A stretch of 64,000 bases of DNA from Enterovibrio baiacu (GCF_004120195.1 NZ_SCHN01000014.1:62001-126000), one strand, 5' to 3'. Positions 50,882 to 62,028 are shown, numbered from the stretch's first letter. Numbers and translations are program-made. The notes: generated by a model not told the origin, from the letters alone.

Positions 50882-52592
50882 AGAAATCCCTCTTGGAGAC
50901 TTTAACTTCTGCAATCACGCCAACACGAATGACGAAATCACCGAAGCCCTCACCGTCGTTACGCTCTGTCGCCCAACGACCGACTAATGTGTCGATCTCT
51001 TCGAGGATTTGCGCATCGGTGATGTTCTCTTTATACATCTTAGGCACGCGCGTTCCTTCACGGTTGCCACCTAAGTGTAAGTTATAGCGTCCAGGGGCTT
51101 TACCCACCAAACCAATTTCCGCCAGCATGGCGCGACCACAACCATTCGGACACCCTGTGACACGCAAGATGATGTGATCATCTTCCAAGCCGTGTTTGTC
51201 CAAAATGTCTTCAACGTCAGTCACAAACTGTGGCAAGAAACGCTCTGCTTCCGCCATGGCCAGAGGACATGTTGGGAACGCCACACACGCCATGGAGTTT
51301 TTACGCTGCTCGCTGACACCATCATCGATCAATCCATACTCACGGGCGATCTTTTCGATCTTCGCTTTGTTGGATTTCGACACACCCGCCACGATCAGGT
51401 TCTGGTTTGCTGTCATGCGGAAATCACCTTTGTGGATCTTCGCAATTTCAGCCACACCGCTTTTCAGAGGCTTACCTGGGTAGTCCAACAGACGGCCGTT
51501 TTCGATGAACAACGCCAAGTGGTGCTTGCCGTCAATGCCTTCAACCCAACCGATGCGATCGCCGCGATCAGTGAATTCGTATGGACGAACCGCTTCAAAT
51601 GTAATGCCTGCGCGTTTTTCCACTTCCGCTTTGAAGACATCAGTCCCAACGCGATCCAGCGTGTATTTGGTCTTTGCATTTTTACGGTTTGAACGGTTAC
51701 CCCAATCACGCTGTGTCGTCACAACCGCTGCGGCAACGTCCAAGGTTTTATCCAGTGCGACAAAACCGAGATCGTCTGCTTTACGTGGGTAGGTCGCTGT
51801 ATCGCCGTGCGTCATGGCAAGGCCACCGCCGACCAATACGTTAAAGCCCACCAGCTTGCCGTTGTCGGCAATCGCCACGAAGTTCAGATCGTTCGCGTGA
51901 ACATCCACGTCGTTTTGCGGCGGGATAACCACGGTGGTTTTAAATTTACGAGGCAGGTAGTTCGAACCCAAAATCGGCTCTTCGTCCTGATGACCTTCTA
52001 CCTTCTCACCGTCTAGCCAAATCTCCGCGTAAGCGCGTGTTTTTGGTAGCAAGTGTTCACTGATTTTCTTCGCCCACTCATACGCCTCTTGGTGAAGCTC
52101 TGACTCAACAGGGTTGGTGGTACAAAGCACGTTACGGTTCACGTCACCTGCTGTTGCGATGGAATCAATACCAATCTTGTTCAGCGTTTGGTGCATCAGC
52201 TTGATGTTCGGCTTCAACACGCCATGGAACTGGAATGTTTGGCGCGTTGTCAGGCGAATACTGCCGTACATAGTGTGGTCTGTTGCGAACTTATCAATCG
52301 CCAACCATTGCTCTGGCGAGATAATGCCACCGGGCATACGTGCGCGCAGCATGACGTTTTGCAGCGGCTCAAGCTTTTGCTTTTGACGCTCTGCGCGAAT
52401 ATCACGGTCATCTTGCTGGTACATGCCGTGGAAACGGATCAGCTGGAAGTTATCTGCTGTGAATCCACCCGTTACACGGTCTTTCAAATCTTGCTCAATC
52501 GTTCCGCGCAGGAAATTACTTTCTCTTTTCAGGCGCTCGTTATCCGCGAGTGGGCCTAGCTCTGTGCCCAACTTAACTTGCTTGTCACTCAT
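50874..52592 (-). CDS. cysI: Sulfite reductase hemoprotein subunit CysI
   Basis: Reduces sulfite to sulfide using siroheme and a 4Fe-4S cluster. 572 residues; cluster cysteines in '[16 protein letters not shown]' and '[13 protein letters not shown]' are intact. Start codon overlaps the cysJ stop (TAATG), so stoichiometric translation is likely. CysG, which makes the siroheme, is encoded about 15 kb to the left. Confidence 0.98.
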   Translation of the reverse strand: MSDKQVKLGTELGPLADNERLKRESNFLRGTIEQDLKDRVTGGFTADNFQLIRFHGMYQQDDRDIRAERQKQKLEPLQNVMLRARMPGGIISPEQWLAIDKFATDHTMYGSIRLTTRQTFQFHGVLKPNIKLMHQTLNKIGIDSIATAGDVNRNVLCTTNPVESELHQEAYEWAKKISEHLLPKTRAYAEIWLDGEKVEGHQDEEPILGSNYLPRKFKTTVVIPPQNDVDVHANDLNFVAIADNGKLVGFNVLVGGGLAMTHGDTATYPRKADDLGFVALDKTLDVAAAVVTTQRDWGNRSNRKNAKTKYTLDRVGTDVFKAEVEKRAGITFEAVRPYEFTDRGDRIGWVEGIDGKHHLALFIENGRLLDYPGKPLKSGVAEIAKIHKGDFRMTANQNLIVAGVSKSNKAKIEKIAREYGLIDDGVSEQRKNSMACVAFPTCPLAMAEAERFLPQFVTDVEDILDKHGLEDDHIILRVTGCPNGCGRAMLAEIGLVGKAPGRYNLHLGGNREGTRVPKMYKENITDAQILEEIDTLVGRWATERNDGEGFGDFVIRVGVIAEVKVSKRDFYA

Positions 52593-54415
52593 TAATACAC
52601 ATCCTTTTGATAGCGCTTCGCCTTACGCAGTTCATTCAAGTAGCTTTCTGCGTCTTCTCGGCTTTTTCCGCCTTGCTGCTCAACAACATTAATCAATGCT
52701 TCATGGACATCCTTCGCCATGTGGGTCGCGTCGCCACAGATGTAGAGGTATGCACCGTCTTGTAGCCACTGCCAAACCGCTGCTGATTGCTCAAGGATTT
52801 TATGCTGAACGTACTCTTTCTCAGCTTGATCTCGGCTAAAGGCAAGGTCGATGTTGGTCAACAAACCGTCTTTTAGGAATTTCTGCCACTCTACTTGGTA
52901 GAGGAAGTCTTGCGTGAAGGTACGGTCACCAAAGAACAACCAGTTCTTACCTTCTGCACCACGCGCATCACGCTCTTGCATGAAGGCACGGAAAGGTGCG
53001 ATACCAGTACCTGGGCCAATCATGATAAGCGGCGCATTGTCATCGGCTGGCAACTTGAAGTTGTTGTTGTGTTCAATGAACACCTTCACCGACTCTGCAT
53101 CTTCCGCACGGTGCGCAAGGAAGCTAGATGCACCGCCAAAGCGCGTGTTGTCGCCGTTTTGGAATTCCACCAAACCCACCGTCAAGTGAACTTCTTCACC
53201 CACGTCTTCTTGGCTTGATGCGATAGAATACAAACGCGGTGTCAGCTTACGCAGCAGACCCACTAACTGCTCGGCAGTCAGCTTGGTTTTCTTCTCGCCT
53301 AACACATCCACCACTTGGGTGTTGTTGGCATACTGGCGAAGCTTATCTTTATCTTCTGCCAGCTTTTGAAGCTTCTTGCTGCCTGAAAGCTCAGCATAGG
53401 CCGCAACTTGTTGTGGGTTTGCTGCTGTGATTTCAAACTTGTCCGTTAGCGCTTTACGCAGCGACAACGACTCACCTGCAACGTCAACGGTTTCATCGCC
53501 CGTTAGACCGCCTTTCGCCAAGATCTCATCTACAAGCTCTGCACCGTTGCTGTAATACACGCCCAATGCGTCACCCGGCTGGTATGTCAGGCCTGATTCA
53601 CCCAAATCTATCTCGATGTGGCGAACGTCTTTACCTGAATCACGACCTGTGATTTTTTGGTTTGTTACGACTTCCGCCGCATACGGGTTTTGCTTGTTGT
53701 AAGCAGACACCTGCGCTGCAGTTTCAACACCGTGAATCGGCACAACCACTTCGTCAGCATCGCCGCTCAGTGCTTCTTTCACTTTGCCGAGGATATCCGC
53801 ACTCCAGCTTGCTGCTTCGGCATCGTAATCCACATCGCAATCAAGGCGAGGAATGATCGCTTTCGCGCCTTGCTTAGAGAGGAAGGCATCAAAGTCTTTA
53901 CCGGTTTGGCAGAAGAACTCGTAGCTTGAGTCACCCAAACCGAGTACTGCATATTGCAGGTTATCGAGCTTCGGCGCTTTCTTAGACTGAAGGAATTCAT
54001 GCAGCGAAATGGCATTATCAGGTGGCTCGCCTTCGCCGTTGGTTGACGCGACAATCACCAAGTGGGTTTCTTTTGCGATATCACGCGGCTTGTAGTCGTC
54101 CGCTGAGAAAAGAGAAACCGTCACACCGTCTGCTTTCGCTTGCGTTTCCAACGCTTCCGCAACGCCTTTCGCGTTGCCTGTTTGAGAGGCATAAATGATC
54201 GTTAGCTTACCCGCAGGTTTCGCTGCTGTAGCGACCGCTTGTGCAAGAGGTTGAGGGTTGCTTGCCGCAGCGGCAGGTGTCTGGCTCAAACCCCAGAAGT
54301 AACCGCTGATCCACGCCATCTGTTGTGGCGATAGCTCTGCCACGGCCTGCTGAAGCTGACCGATCTGTTGGTCATTAAGCGGGCTTGCCAGTGCAGAAAG
54401 TTCCTTGAGTAACAT
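52592..54415 (-). CDS. cysJ: Sulfite reductase flavoprotein subunit CysJ
   Basis: Transfers electrons from NADPH via FAD and FMN to CysI. 607 residues from ATG 54415 (AAGGAA upstream). Flavodoxin domain '[18 protein letters not shown]' and '[14 protein letters not shown]', FAD-binding 'RLYSIASS', NADPH-binding '[18 protein letters not shown]' and '[17 protein letters not shown]'. The reading frame continues upstream to 54523 without similarity. Confidence 0.98.
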   Translation of the reverse strand: MLLKELSALASPLNDQQIGQLQQAVAELSPQQMAWISGYFWGLSQTPAAAASNPQPLAQAVATAAKPAGKLTIIYASQTGNAKGVAEALETQAKADGVTVSLFSADDYKPRDIAKETHLVIVASTNGEGEPPDNAISLHEFLQSKKAPKLDNLQYAVLGLGDSSYEFFCQTGKDFDAFLSKQGAKAIIPRLDCDVDYDAEAASWSADILGKVKEALSGDADEVVVPIHGVETAAQVSAYNKQNPYAAEVVTNQKITGRDSGKDVRHIEIDLGESGLTYQPGDALGVYYSNGAELVDEILAKGGLTGDETVDVAGESLSLRKALTDKFEITAANPQQVAAYAELSGSKKLQKLAEDKDKLRQYANNTQVVDVLGEKKTKLTAEQLVGLLRKLTPRLYSIASSQEDVGEEVHLTVGLVEFQNGDNTRFGGASSFLAHRAEDAESVKVFIEHNNNFKLPADDNAPLIMIGPGTGIAPFRAFMQERDARGAEGKNWLFFGDRTFTQDFLYQVEWQKFLKDGLLTNIDLAFSRDQAEKEYVQHKILEQSAAVWQWLQDGAYLYICGDATHMAKDVHEALINVVEQQGGKSREDAESYLNELRKAKRYQKDVY

Positions 54416-54733
54416 GTCACGACATTCCTTTTTTATTTCGTGAGCATAGATTAGCCATTCGCCGTAATAACTAAAAATAATAGAAATGCATGTTTTATAA
54501 CTTTGGGTTTGAATATCGGGCAAATTCGGTCAGAAACTGTGACATAGGGCGTGTGAACTAATCAGCAAAGGATGACACTAGGTGGAAACCGGAGAGAAGA
54601 AAGCAAAGTTTTGAGGTGAGAAAAACCACAGCCACAATTGAGATTGCAGCGGTGGTTCATTAACGGTCTAACGGCAGAGTTCAGCGTTCAAAACGGAAAG
54701 ACAAAAGAAGCTGATGCACTGATTCAAACCGGA
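54416..54733. other. Spacer upstream of cysJ
   Basis: 318 bases with no gene. The AT-rich part at 54455-54500 is the likely cysJ promoter and CysB region on the minus strand; the remainder shows nothing recognisable. Confidence 0.45.
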
Positions 54734-54964
54734 TTACATATCGACGATACGTACCTGATGAAAGCCCACTTCTAAGGCATTTTCTGTCGCCATATCAACG
54801 TCGCCGAAGCATTGTTCTACACCATTTCCATCGGTTAATGGCACAAGTCCCCCGCGGGCATGGCGAAATTCAACAATCCATCCATCGCTCGACAACGACG
54901 GTTCGATCATGGCCTCCACCAGCATTTCTTGGCTGTAGAGAGAACGGAGTTCTGATTTTGTCAT
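54734..54964 (-). CDS. Small conserved hypothetical protein
   Basis: 76 residues, no signal or membrane segment. 'LRSLYSQEMLVEAMIEPS', 'GWIVEFRHARGGLVPLTD' and 'NALEVGFHQVRIVDM' look like a compact alpha/beta protein of a kind I have seen annotated as hypothetical or, misleadingly, as plasmid replication protein in Pseudomonas. AGGAAGAG before the ATG supports translation. It follows the sensor kinase gene on the same strand after 102 bases. Confidence 0.72.
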   Translation of the reverse strand: MTKSELRSLYSQEMLVEAMIEPSLSSDGWIVEFRHARGGLVPLTDGNGVEQCFGDVDMATENALEVGFHQVRIVDM

Positions 54965-55066
54965 TGGCTCTTCCTGCTTTTTGCAATGCTTAGGGTTACG
55001 CGATTAACCACATGCATCGTCTGGTAAAAGCATAGTCGTCAGCACGTCGATGTGCCACGGCGAGCG

Positions 55067-57703
55067 CTATCGTTTGTGAGACAGAAGCGAGGAGGAAGAT
55101 AGCCCAACCCCGTCCCCTTTTTCGCCATTTAATAAATGCACCAAGGTGATCTTCAAGCGCATCGGAGAGACGGGCTTATGTTGCACCAAATACCCAAAAT
55201 CTCGCGCTTGTTGCTGCAAAGCTTCACTGCGATTGGCCGTCACGAGCACTGTTGGTACTGGCTGTAGTCGCCGAGCGTTGATGTATTGCGCCAATGCCAA
55301 GCCTGTCATTTCTGTGTCGAGGTGGTAATCCACAATCAACAATTCCACGGGTGCCTGCACCGTATCGCAACTGATTTGGAGTTCCTGCAACGAGCACGCC
55401 GTGACGACCTCACAACCCCAGCGCTGCAGCAGTTCTTCCATGGCATGACAAATGTTTGGATCGTTATCAACCACCCATACTCGCGCGCCTTGCAGTACGA
55501 CGCCCGCATCGGGCACTAAGGTTTCAATGCTACGAGGGCTAGGGATACTTCGGTTTCCATAGGGCACAAACACGGAAAAGCGCGATCCTCGGCCAGGCAT
55601 CGAATCTACCGACACGCCATGCCCCAATACACTGGCTATCTTGTCAACGATCGCGAGGCCCAAACCAAGCTGTGTATGATGAAGCTCTTGATCCGCAGTG
55701 AGGCGCTTGAATTCTTGGAAGATCTCTTTCTTTTTGTCTTCAGGGATCCCAACGCCGGTATCAAGCACTTCAATGCGAAGCCCATCAGTGCAACGACGAC
55801 AGCCCAGCAAAATCTTGCCAGATACCGTGTAGCGAAGGGCATTTGTCATCAAGTTACGAATGATTCGCGCCAGCAATTGTGAATCGGTATACACGTAGGC
55901 AGAGCAAGGCACGTATCGCACTTCAACGACGCTGCCTTCTGCGGCATGAGAGAAATCATCGGCGATGTTGTCGAGCAAATCGCTGATGGGGAACGACTGT
56001 TTGTCGGCTCTGACCACGCCGGCATCCAGCTTGGATATTTCAACCAAGGTCGTGATCAATGACTCCACGTCCTGAAGCGAGTGCGTCAATGAATCCACCA
56101 GTTTTCGCGCCGACGGTGACATACGGTGACTCAGCAAAGACCCTAAATACAACTGAGCGGCATTGAGCGGTTGCAGCAAATCGTGGCTGATCGCAGCAAG
56201 GAATTTGGTTTTTGATAAATTGGCATACTCGGCATCTTTTTTGGTTTCAAGCAGCCGTTCTTGCATGACGCGCCTTTCTTCCACTTCACCTTGGAGCTGA
56301 TCATTCAGAGTTTGTAGCTGTGCCGTACGCTCTTGCACTCTGAGTTCCATGGTTTGATAGGCTTGCTCTAGTTCCTCGGCACTGCGCCTGCGCTCTGTGA
56401 TGTCCCAGTTGAGTACGAAAAGCCCCGTGATATTGCCTGCGGAAGAGAGGTTCGGCACATAGCTTTTCACTACATAGCGGGTGTTGCCACTGGCATTGTT
56501 CTCTTCGATTTCGAACATCACAGACTCGCCCGATAACGCACGATCTAGATAGGGTTTCAACGCCGAGAATTTCGATTGGCTACGCATGATCGAGATGTGT
56601 TTACCGATCAACTCACCGCGCGGGTAGCCATACCATTCATCGTAAGCACGGTTGGTGAATTGGTAGAGAAGATCGTCCCCCACATAGGCGATCAAGGCGG
56701 GCACATTGTCAGTGATCAAACGCAGCCATTGCTCGGTCTCTCTCAGTTCCTTGGCATCCAAATAACGCTGCGTGATGTCGGTGTACGTATTGACGTAGCC
56801 TTCTTCTTCCATGGCATGACTACGCACTTCAATCACGCGGCCGTCCGGTAACGTCTGAACCCGAATGCCTTCTGGCGGATGCGCCCCACCGCGTCCAATC
56901 CGCTCTAATGTGATCGGGCATCTTTCTCGAACATCGTCCAACTTTGCGCCTGAAAGCTGCGACTGCACCAGCCCTGAAATCACCACAAAGCGCTGATTGA
57001 AAACCTGAATATTCCCCTCTTTGCTGACCAACAGCACCCCTTGGGAAAGGTTGTCCACCATGTCTTGAAGCAAGCGACTTTTCTCAGCCATGGCCGCTTC
57101 AAAGCGTGCCGTTTCTGCCTGTTTTAACTGGGTAATGTCGGAATACACCATCACCATGCCGCCATCACTGGTAAGACGCTCTTTGATTTGAAGCCAACGA
57201 TTGTCATTCAGTTTTAAGGTGTGGCCGTTGTTGGTGGTTTCTGGCTCACTCACGATCAACCCTTGCGCATGCGCGAGTTCGCGGATCTTTTCAGGAGTGA
57301 GCGACGTCGTATCTAGCGAGACGGCGTTGTCTTTCCAGTAGCGTTGAAAACGGCTGTTTGAGTACACCAACTCGCGGTTCGGATCGTAGAGTGCAAAGCC
57401 GTCAGAAATAGACTCAATGGCATCAATAAAACGCTGATGGGCTTGTTCGGCTTGCGACTTGGCTTGCGAAAGCTGGCGATTGGTGGATTCGAGCGATTGC
57501 AGTGCATGATTCAGTTCTTCGGTTTTATCGCGCACCTGATCGGCCAGCACCACGGAATGCTGAAATGCGCCCCATGCATCCACTTGCGGGCTTCCCCCTT
57601 GCTCAACGCGATGCACCAATGCTTCAATCATTTTTTTCTGCCGCGTGTTTTCTTCCTCTAACGCGGCAATACGCCGTTTGAGTTCCTTCTCGTTTTGACT
57701 CAA
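55067..57703 (-). CDS. PAS-containing hybrid histidine kinase, NahK/ErcS'-like
   Basis: 878 residues from TTG 57703, which lies one base past the FIST gene stop and has AGGG before it. Order: coiled coil (about 1-100); PAS domains near 105 ('AIESISDGFALYDPNRELVYSN'), 240 and 365; a second coiled coil; HisKA with 'AISHDLLQPL' (His507); HATPase with 'VLDTGVGIPEDKKKEIFQEF'; and a C-terminal receiver with phospho-acceptor Asp792 ('LLIVDYHLDT'). No membrane segment, so it is cytoplasmic. In Pseudomonas aeruginosa the equivalent kinase is next to a FIST/NosP gene and belongs to the ethanol-oxidation regulon; that match is by layout and domain order. Confidence 0.9.
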   Translation of the reverse strand: MSQNEKELKRRIAALEEENTRQKKMIEALVHRVEQGGSPQVDAWGAFQHSVVLADQVRDKTEELNHALQSLESTNRQLSQAKSQAEQAHQRFIDAIESISDGFALYDPNRELVYSNSRFQRYWKDNAVSLDTTSLTPEKIRELAHAQGLIVSEPETTNNGHTLKLNDNRWLQIKERLTSDGGMVMVYSDITQLKQAETARFEAAMAEKSRLLQDMVDNLSQGVLLVSKEGNIQVFNQRFVVISGLVQSQLSGAKLDDVRERCPITLERIGRGGAHPPEGIRVQTLPDGRVIEVRSHAMEEEGYVNTYTDITQRYLDAKELRETEQWLRLITDNVPALIAYVGDDLLYQFTNRAYDEWYGYPRGELIGKHISIMRSQSKFSALKPYLDRALSGESVMFEIEENNASGNTRYVVKSYVPNLSSAGNITGLFVLNWDITERRRSAEELEQAYQTMELRVQERTAQLQTLNDQLQGEVEERRVMQERLLETKKDAEYANLSKTKFLAAISHDLLQPLNAAQLYLGSLLSHRMSPSARKLVDSLTHSLQDVESLITTLVEISKLDAGVVRADKQSFPISDLLDNIADDFSHAAEGSVVEVRYVPCSAYVYTDSQLLARIIRNLMTNALRYTVSGKILLGCRRCTDGLRIEVLDTGVGIPEDKKKEIFQEFKRLTADQELHHTQLGLGLAIVDKIASVLGHGVSVDSMPGRGSRFSVFVPYGNRSIPSPRSIETLVPDAGVVLQGARVWVVDNDPNICHAMEELLQRWGCEVVTACSLQELQISCDTVQAPVELLIVDYHLDTEMTGLALAQYINARRLQPVPTVLVTANRSEALQQQARDFGYLVQHKPVSPMRLKITLVHLLNGEKGDGVGLSSSSLLSHKR

Positions 57704-57704
57704 T

Positions 57705-58943
57705 TCACCCTGCCTTTTTCGCCAAATATGGCGACATTTCCGTCGCTTCTTGAGATGGGTCTGCTCCCCGCGGCACCGCGCCATGTCGAGGCGGTTTACC
57801 AATCATCACGCCTGTTAGCGTTTGGTTCATGTGTATCCCATTGAGTTGCTCACCATAAGTGTTGAACCCCACCAAACGAAAACGGGAAATCATGGCTTTC
57901 GCTTGGTCTTGTTTCATGGTTTGCTCCACCTCCAAGCGCCTCAAGAAGCAATCACACGCCAAGGTCACTTCCAGCTCCCCAATGCGTGATTCCATCGCCG
58001 ACAGTGTGTCTTGCGTGTTCGCAAAAAGATCCCCCGGTCGCATCGCCGTTACGACGATCCCATCATCCACTGCACAGTAAAAATCCAAGCTCAGATCTTC
58101 ATTTACTTTCTGGATCGATCGCACGTAGTACTGATCGCCAATCAACACCGCCAAAGGATGAAGCGCGTAGATTTCAGGGCGAAGATCATTGAGATGAATG
58201 CCCACTTCCCGCGCGTACACTTGCGCCGCAGGCTCGGCGTTAAACTCATACACTTTGCGCGAGGTGCAATCGGCTTGCGTGACCACCAGCTTGCTATCAA
58301 GACTTTCAATATGGTGCGTGGTAAACACTTCAAACGGGCAATGGGTGTTGAACATCACCACAATGGCGGCGTTGGTATGAAACTCGCCGTCACAATACAC
58401 ATGCGTGTTCGCGAGGTGGATGTCATCCCCCGCCGAGCCACCAAAGTGCGGTAAGCGCCCCAACGCCGTATCCAAGGTCACCAGAAAACGCTCTTCAATG
58501 GGCGACAACCCATCAATCAAGGTGAGCACAAAGGTGTTGCCGTTAATGGGCGCTTTCAGGTCGATTTGGCACGCCTCAATCAAGGAACTGACACAGAGTT
58601 GCGCCGACTGAAGTGTAAAATCTTCCAACGGCACGCGCATGCCAGAAACCTTAAAATCCTTATGGGAAAAGCCTAGCGCACTGATGCTACTTTTCGAATA
58701 TCCATAGGGCGTAACTTCCCCCGCCGACGTGCAGCCCATGACCTCACAATGCAAAAATGCAGACGACATTTCCTTACTAAGGGCTTGTAAATCATAGGCA
58801 GAAGAACAGAAGAACAACACAAAGCCAATGTCATCACTATCAAGCTGTAACGCCAGTTCTCGCGCGGCTTTCACCGCATCGAGCTGGTAGGTTGCTGCGC
58901 TGTAAACGGCTTGCCGTTGCAACGACGATTGCTGTGCTGTCAT
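57705..58943 (-). CDS. FIST-domain sensor protein, NosP-like
   Basis: 412 residues: FIST N-terminal domain ('VMGCTSAGEVTPYGYSKSSISALGF', 'FGGSAGDDIHLANTHVYCDGEF') and FIST C domain ('PLAVLIGDQYYVRSIQKV', 'LVGFNTYGEQLNGIHMNQTLTG'). In NosP proteins this fold binds heme and senses nitric oxide and controls the neighbouring NahK-type kinase. It is coupled to the kinase gene behind it. The ligand here is unproven. Confidence 0.88.
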   Translation of the reverse strand: MTAQQSSLQRQAVYSAATYQLDAVKAARELALQLDSDDIGFVLFFCSSAYDLQALSKEMSSAFLHCEVMGCTSAGEVTPYGYSKSSISALGFSHKDFKVSGMRVPLEDFTLQSAQLCVSSLIEACQIDLKAPINGNTFVLTLIDGLSPIEERFLVTLDTALGRLPHFGGSAGDDIHLANTHVYCDGEFHTNAAIVVMFNTHCPFEVFTTHHIESLDSKLVVTQADCTSRKVYEFNAEPAAQVYAREVGIHLNDLRPEIYALHPLAVLIGDQYYVRSIQKVNEDLSLDFYCAVDDGIVVTAMRPGDLFANTQDTLSAMESRIGELEVTLACDCFLRRLEVEQTMKQDQAKAMISRFRLVGFNTYGEQLNGIHMNQTLTGVMIGKPPRHGAVPRGADPSQEATEMSPYLAKKAG

Positions 58944-59257
58944 GCCCTATCTCCTGACACCTTTCGGCGTTTCTTAAATCGGTGCTCACATCTTGTAAGT
59001 GTAAGCAGTGCACAATTCTTCGCGCTTCCTCCTAAAGGATGATTTTTATGTTTTTGCAAACCCCGCATGATGAAAGTTTCAAGATTGGGACACTTCAAAG
59101 ACCACAAATGGAATCAGGGTCACTACACTGGAAAGAACAAAAAACGCAATGTTTAGGAAACCATTTTGGTGCATTTACATCCGTGAAATCACAGCAATAT
59201 TAGGGGTCATCAGGAAGATGGCGGGCGTTTAACTTACGTAGTGAAAGGGACTAAGCC
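58944..59257. other. Divergent control region between the sensor pair and response regulator
   Basis: 314 bases, no gene. AT-rich stretches near 59040-59070 and 59140-59200 probably contain promoters for both directions. No palindromic operator could be assigned. Confidence 0.45.
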
Positions 59258-59926
59258 ATGTACAAATTTCTTATTGCCGATGATCATCCACTGTTTCGAG
59301 ACGCACTGATCGCCGTCATCCGATCACGCTATGAAGAGTGTGAAATCTTGCAATCAGAAGACATTACCCATGCCTTAGACCTTGCTGCCACTCACACGGA
59401 TCTCGATTTGATTCTGCTTGATCTCAACATGCCCGGCATGGCCGGATTAAAAGGCTTATTAGAGTTGAGAAATCAAAGCCCTACCATTCCCGTTGCGATC
59501 ATTTCAGCAGAAACCAATAAGCAGATCATTCTTCAAACCATCGCCTATGGTGCCGTTGGGTTTATCGCGAAAAGTGCACCAAGAGAAAAGATGCGAGAAG
59601 CGTTCGAACAGATCCTTGATGGGCATGTGTATTTGCCTGCCGATATTATTCGCGCAGAAGGGGATCAAGACGCATCGCACCGTCGTCAGGATGAGCCCCA
59701 TTTCTCACCTGAAATGTTGCACACTCTCACGCGCAGACAACTTCTGGTGCTGAAATCCATGGCGCAAGGGGCGGCAAATAAGCAAATCGCTTACGACCTG
59801 AACATTTCTGAAACCACGGTAAAATCACACGTGTCAGCCATCTTGAAAAAGCTCGGTGTTCACAACCGCATTCAAGCCGTGGTTGGCGTCACCAACATTG
59901 ATTTCGACCGCTACCTCAAGCGCTGA
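59258..59926 (+). CDS. LuxR/NarL-family response regulator, ErbR/AgmR-like
   Basis: 222 residues: receiver domain with acidic pocket '[13 protein letters not shown]', phospho-acceptor Asp55 in '[13 protein letters not shown]' and 'KSAP' lysine, then a C-terminal HTH ('[36 protein letters not shown]'). Orientation and neighbours (FIST, hybrid kinase, pqq genes) match the P. aeruginosa exaA/pqq regulatory region, where ErbR controls the quinoprotein genes. The likely targets here are xoxF and pqq. Confidence 0.92.
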   Translation: MYKFLIADDHPLFRDALIAVIRSRYEECEILQSEDITHALDLAATHTDLDLILLDLNMPGMAGLKGLLELRNQSPTIPVAIISAETNKQIILQTIAYGAVGFIAKSAPREKMREAFEQILDGHVYLPADIIRAEGDQDASHRRQDEPHFSPEMLHTLTRRQLLVLKSMAQGAANKQIAYDLNISETTVKSHVSAILKKLGVHNRIQAVVGVTNIDFDRYLKR

Positions 59927-59931
59927 TCAGC
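59920..59931. other. 12-base palindrome at the end of the response regulator gene
   Basis: CGCTGATCAGCG covers the TGA stop and lies next to the converging pqqF stop. Too short for a terminator; it parallels the TGATCA-centred hairpin at 30964. Confidence 0.4.
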
Positions 59932-59937
59932 GTGTCA

Positions 59938-62028
59938 TCAATGCCAAGTAGGCTGCTTCAAGGCCGCTAATACCTGTGTCACCAAATTCACCAAAGAATC
60001 CGGCGTGGCTTTCGACACATCGATGGCCGTAGTCTGTCCGACCATGCCCAGCAACGCACGATGAAAACGCCCTTGCGATTTGTTGTACTTCGCTGAAACC
60101 AGCCCCAAACCGCCGTGACAGGCTTTTTCGAACGCCAGGTCATCCCTAGACTTACTGAGCACTTCAAACGCGTTGAGCAAAGCGATAAAGCTCACGCTTG
60201 GGTCGCCATCGGCGACCGTATCGAAAGTTAATTCATAATGCATGAGATCAACCCCCACGCTCACGGCATAGCAGCGTCCACCAAGACGGCGCTTTTGGAT
60301 CATGCTCGTGGCCATCACGGCTTGCCCCAGCGCAGCAATTTCACCGGCCTCCACCGAGTGCGGGAATGACAAGGTGACATGCATGGCCGAGTCTTCATCT
60401 TTATGGCTCGCCATGATACTGCCCGTGCGATACACAGGCGCACTGCCCTTACCCAAGAACACCATGCCATCTTCGGTGCGCTGCCATGTTCCCGGGATCG
60501 CATCGATCTCATGCATTCTTAAGGTGTGATGCCAAAACTGGCGCAACGCGTCCACGTCACTGATAGGTAAATCAACGGTATACCCAAGGATGACGGCATT
60601 CGCGCAATCCCATTGATTGATGTCGCAAAGTATCGGGCTGCCCTTCATCCACGCCCATCGCAGCGTACGTTGCTGACACAAGGTTAACCAGCGTTCGATG
60701 GCAGCACGGGTAGCATGATCGCGCGCCTGACAACGGCACAATATGGATAAGCGTCGAAGCGGTTGGCACGGCGACAACCATTCGCCTTGAGGCGCCAAGG
60801 AGACACCCTCAGAGTCAGGGGGCAGTTTTTCTGTGTTTGGCGTGGCTTTTAGGTATGACGGCGCGAACGGTGAAACGGCGAAATCATGAAACAAACGCTG
60901 CAAACCATCGCCCCAGCGGTTCGCCATGAACCGTCCTTGCTCCAACGTGAAATACTGTGATTGCCACGCAATGCGACGCGCTGATATCTCATCCTTAATA
61001 TGTTCAAGCCACCGCGATAGCGCATTGATATCAGTGTGCTGCGTTACGCGAAACCGCAACGTGGGTCTGGGCTGAAAATCCGAGATCAACGGCAGCAGGA
61101 TCGCGCCCATGTCGGTGAGTTTCTTCTGGCACCGCAGCGCCCGTAAAGACGGGTGCAACACGCTCGCCCAGTACGGCGAAAAAGGCAGGGTTTCGATGCG
61201 ATGCTCGGGCAACGTCTCAGGCAAAGAGTCTGACGAAGAAGCGTGCGAGGAAACCGAAGGAGCATGATGAACCTTGTCATCGTCATCCGACGTTGAAAGT
61301 GCCTTCCCCACGTTAATTAACGCTTTCGATACTTGTCGCCACAAACCAATCATCGGCCAAGATCCTGACGAGATAAGCACGGTGTTCTCTGGGCGGTAGT
61401 GCGTATTGTGGTAACGGCGCAGTTTGACGATATCCAAGGCTTCCAATGTGTCAGGCATGCCGCCGTAAAGCGGCGCTCTCGGCTCACTGTTTACCGCCAT
61501 GTCGACCGCTTCGTTGAATCGATCGTTACGCTGATATTCCGTCAGCTCTCGGTACAAGGTGCCATCTAGCCCTAACCCCTCCGCGCGCAGCGTATGGCGA
61601 ATGATTTCTTCGTCGAAGTCATCGCTATTCAATAAGGGCGAAAACACGCAATCGGACAGAAAACCGATGCCACGAAGTACCGAGGCGGGGTCATAACCTG
61701 AAAGATGAAAACGGGTACTCTCTTTTTGCGTGGTGGCATTGAATTCAAGCAGGGTCAGTTCGGCGCGAAGGGAGAGAAAGGTATCAGGGTCGGGATAGCG
61801 CGTTGAACCGCGAAGCACCATGTGCTCGAGCGCATGCGCAATGCCACTGTCATCGTCTGACGGCGTCGGCACCACAAGGGCAACACTGAGCCTGTCTTCA
61901 TCTGATGCTGCATGATGCCAATGCATGACGCCCGTGACGTGGCGATATCCCACCCATCCTGAGTCCAACTGCTGTTCAGCAGGTGGAAGCAAAAACCAAT
62001 CTGGCGCGGCAGGATGTGGTGTCGCCAT
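59938..62028 (-). CDS. pqqF: M16-family zinc protease PqqF
   Basis: 696 residues. The inverted zinc motif His65-x-x-Glu68-His69 ('SGIAHALEHMVLRGSTRYP') and the more distant Glu161 in 'GTLYRELTEYQ' fit the M16 family; the second half is a degenerate M16 repeat. PqqF helps cut the PqqA-derived Glu-Tyr crosslink out of its peptide. Position directly behind pqqE, and GAGGAGAGG before the ATG, support the name. The HALEHMVLRGS region resembles presequence-protease-type enzymes more than insulin-type ones. Confidence 0.82.
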   Translation of the reverse strand: MATPHPAAPDWFLLPPAEQQLDSGWVGYRHVTGVMHWHHAASDEDRLSVALVVPTPSDDDSGIAHALEHMVLRGSTRYPDPDTFLSLRAELTLLEFNATTQKESTRFHLSGYDPASVLRGIGFLSDCVFSPLLNSDDFDEEIIRHTLRAEGLGLDGTLYRELTEYQRNDRFNEAVDMAVNSEPRAPLYGGMPDTLEALDIVKLRRYHNTHYRPENTVLISSGSWPMIGLWRQVSKALINVGKALSTSDDDDKVHHAPSVSSHASSSDSLPETLPEHRIETLPFSPYWASVLHPSLRALRCQKKLTDMGAILLPLISDFQPRPTLRFRVTQHTDINALSRWLEHIKDEISARRIAWQSQYFTLEQGRFMANRWGDGLQRLFHDFAVSPFAPSYLKATPNTEKLPPDSEGVSLAPQGEWLSPCQPLRRLSILCRCQARDHATRAAIERWLTLCQQRTLRWAWMKGSPILCDINQWDCANAVILGYTVDLPISDVDALRQFWHHTLRMHEIDAIPGTWQRTEDGMVFLGKGSAPVYRTGSIMASHKDEDSAMHVTLSFPHSVEAGEIAALGQAVMATSMIQKRRLGGRCYAVSVGVDLMHYELTFDTVADGDPSVSFIALLNAFEVLSKSRDDLAFEKACHGGLGLVSAKYNKSQGRFHRALLGMVGQTTAIDVSKATPDSLVNLVTQVLAALKQPTWH

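Noticed and set aside
58011-58454. 147-codon plus-strand frame opposite the FIST gene
   Set aside because: Arg/His-rich shadow product inside a supported gene, no initiation signal.
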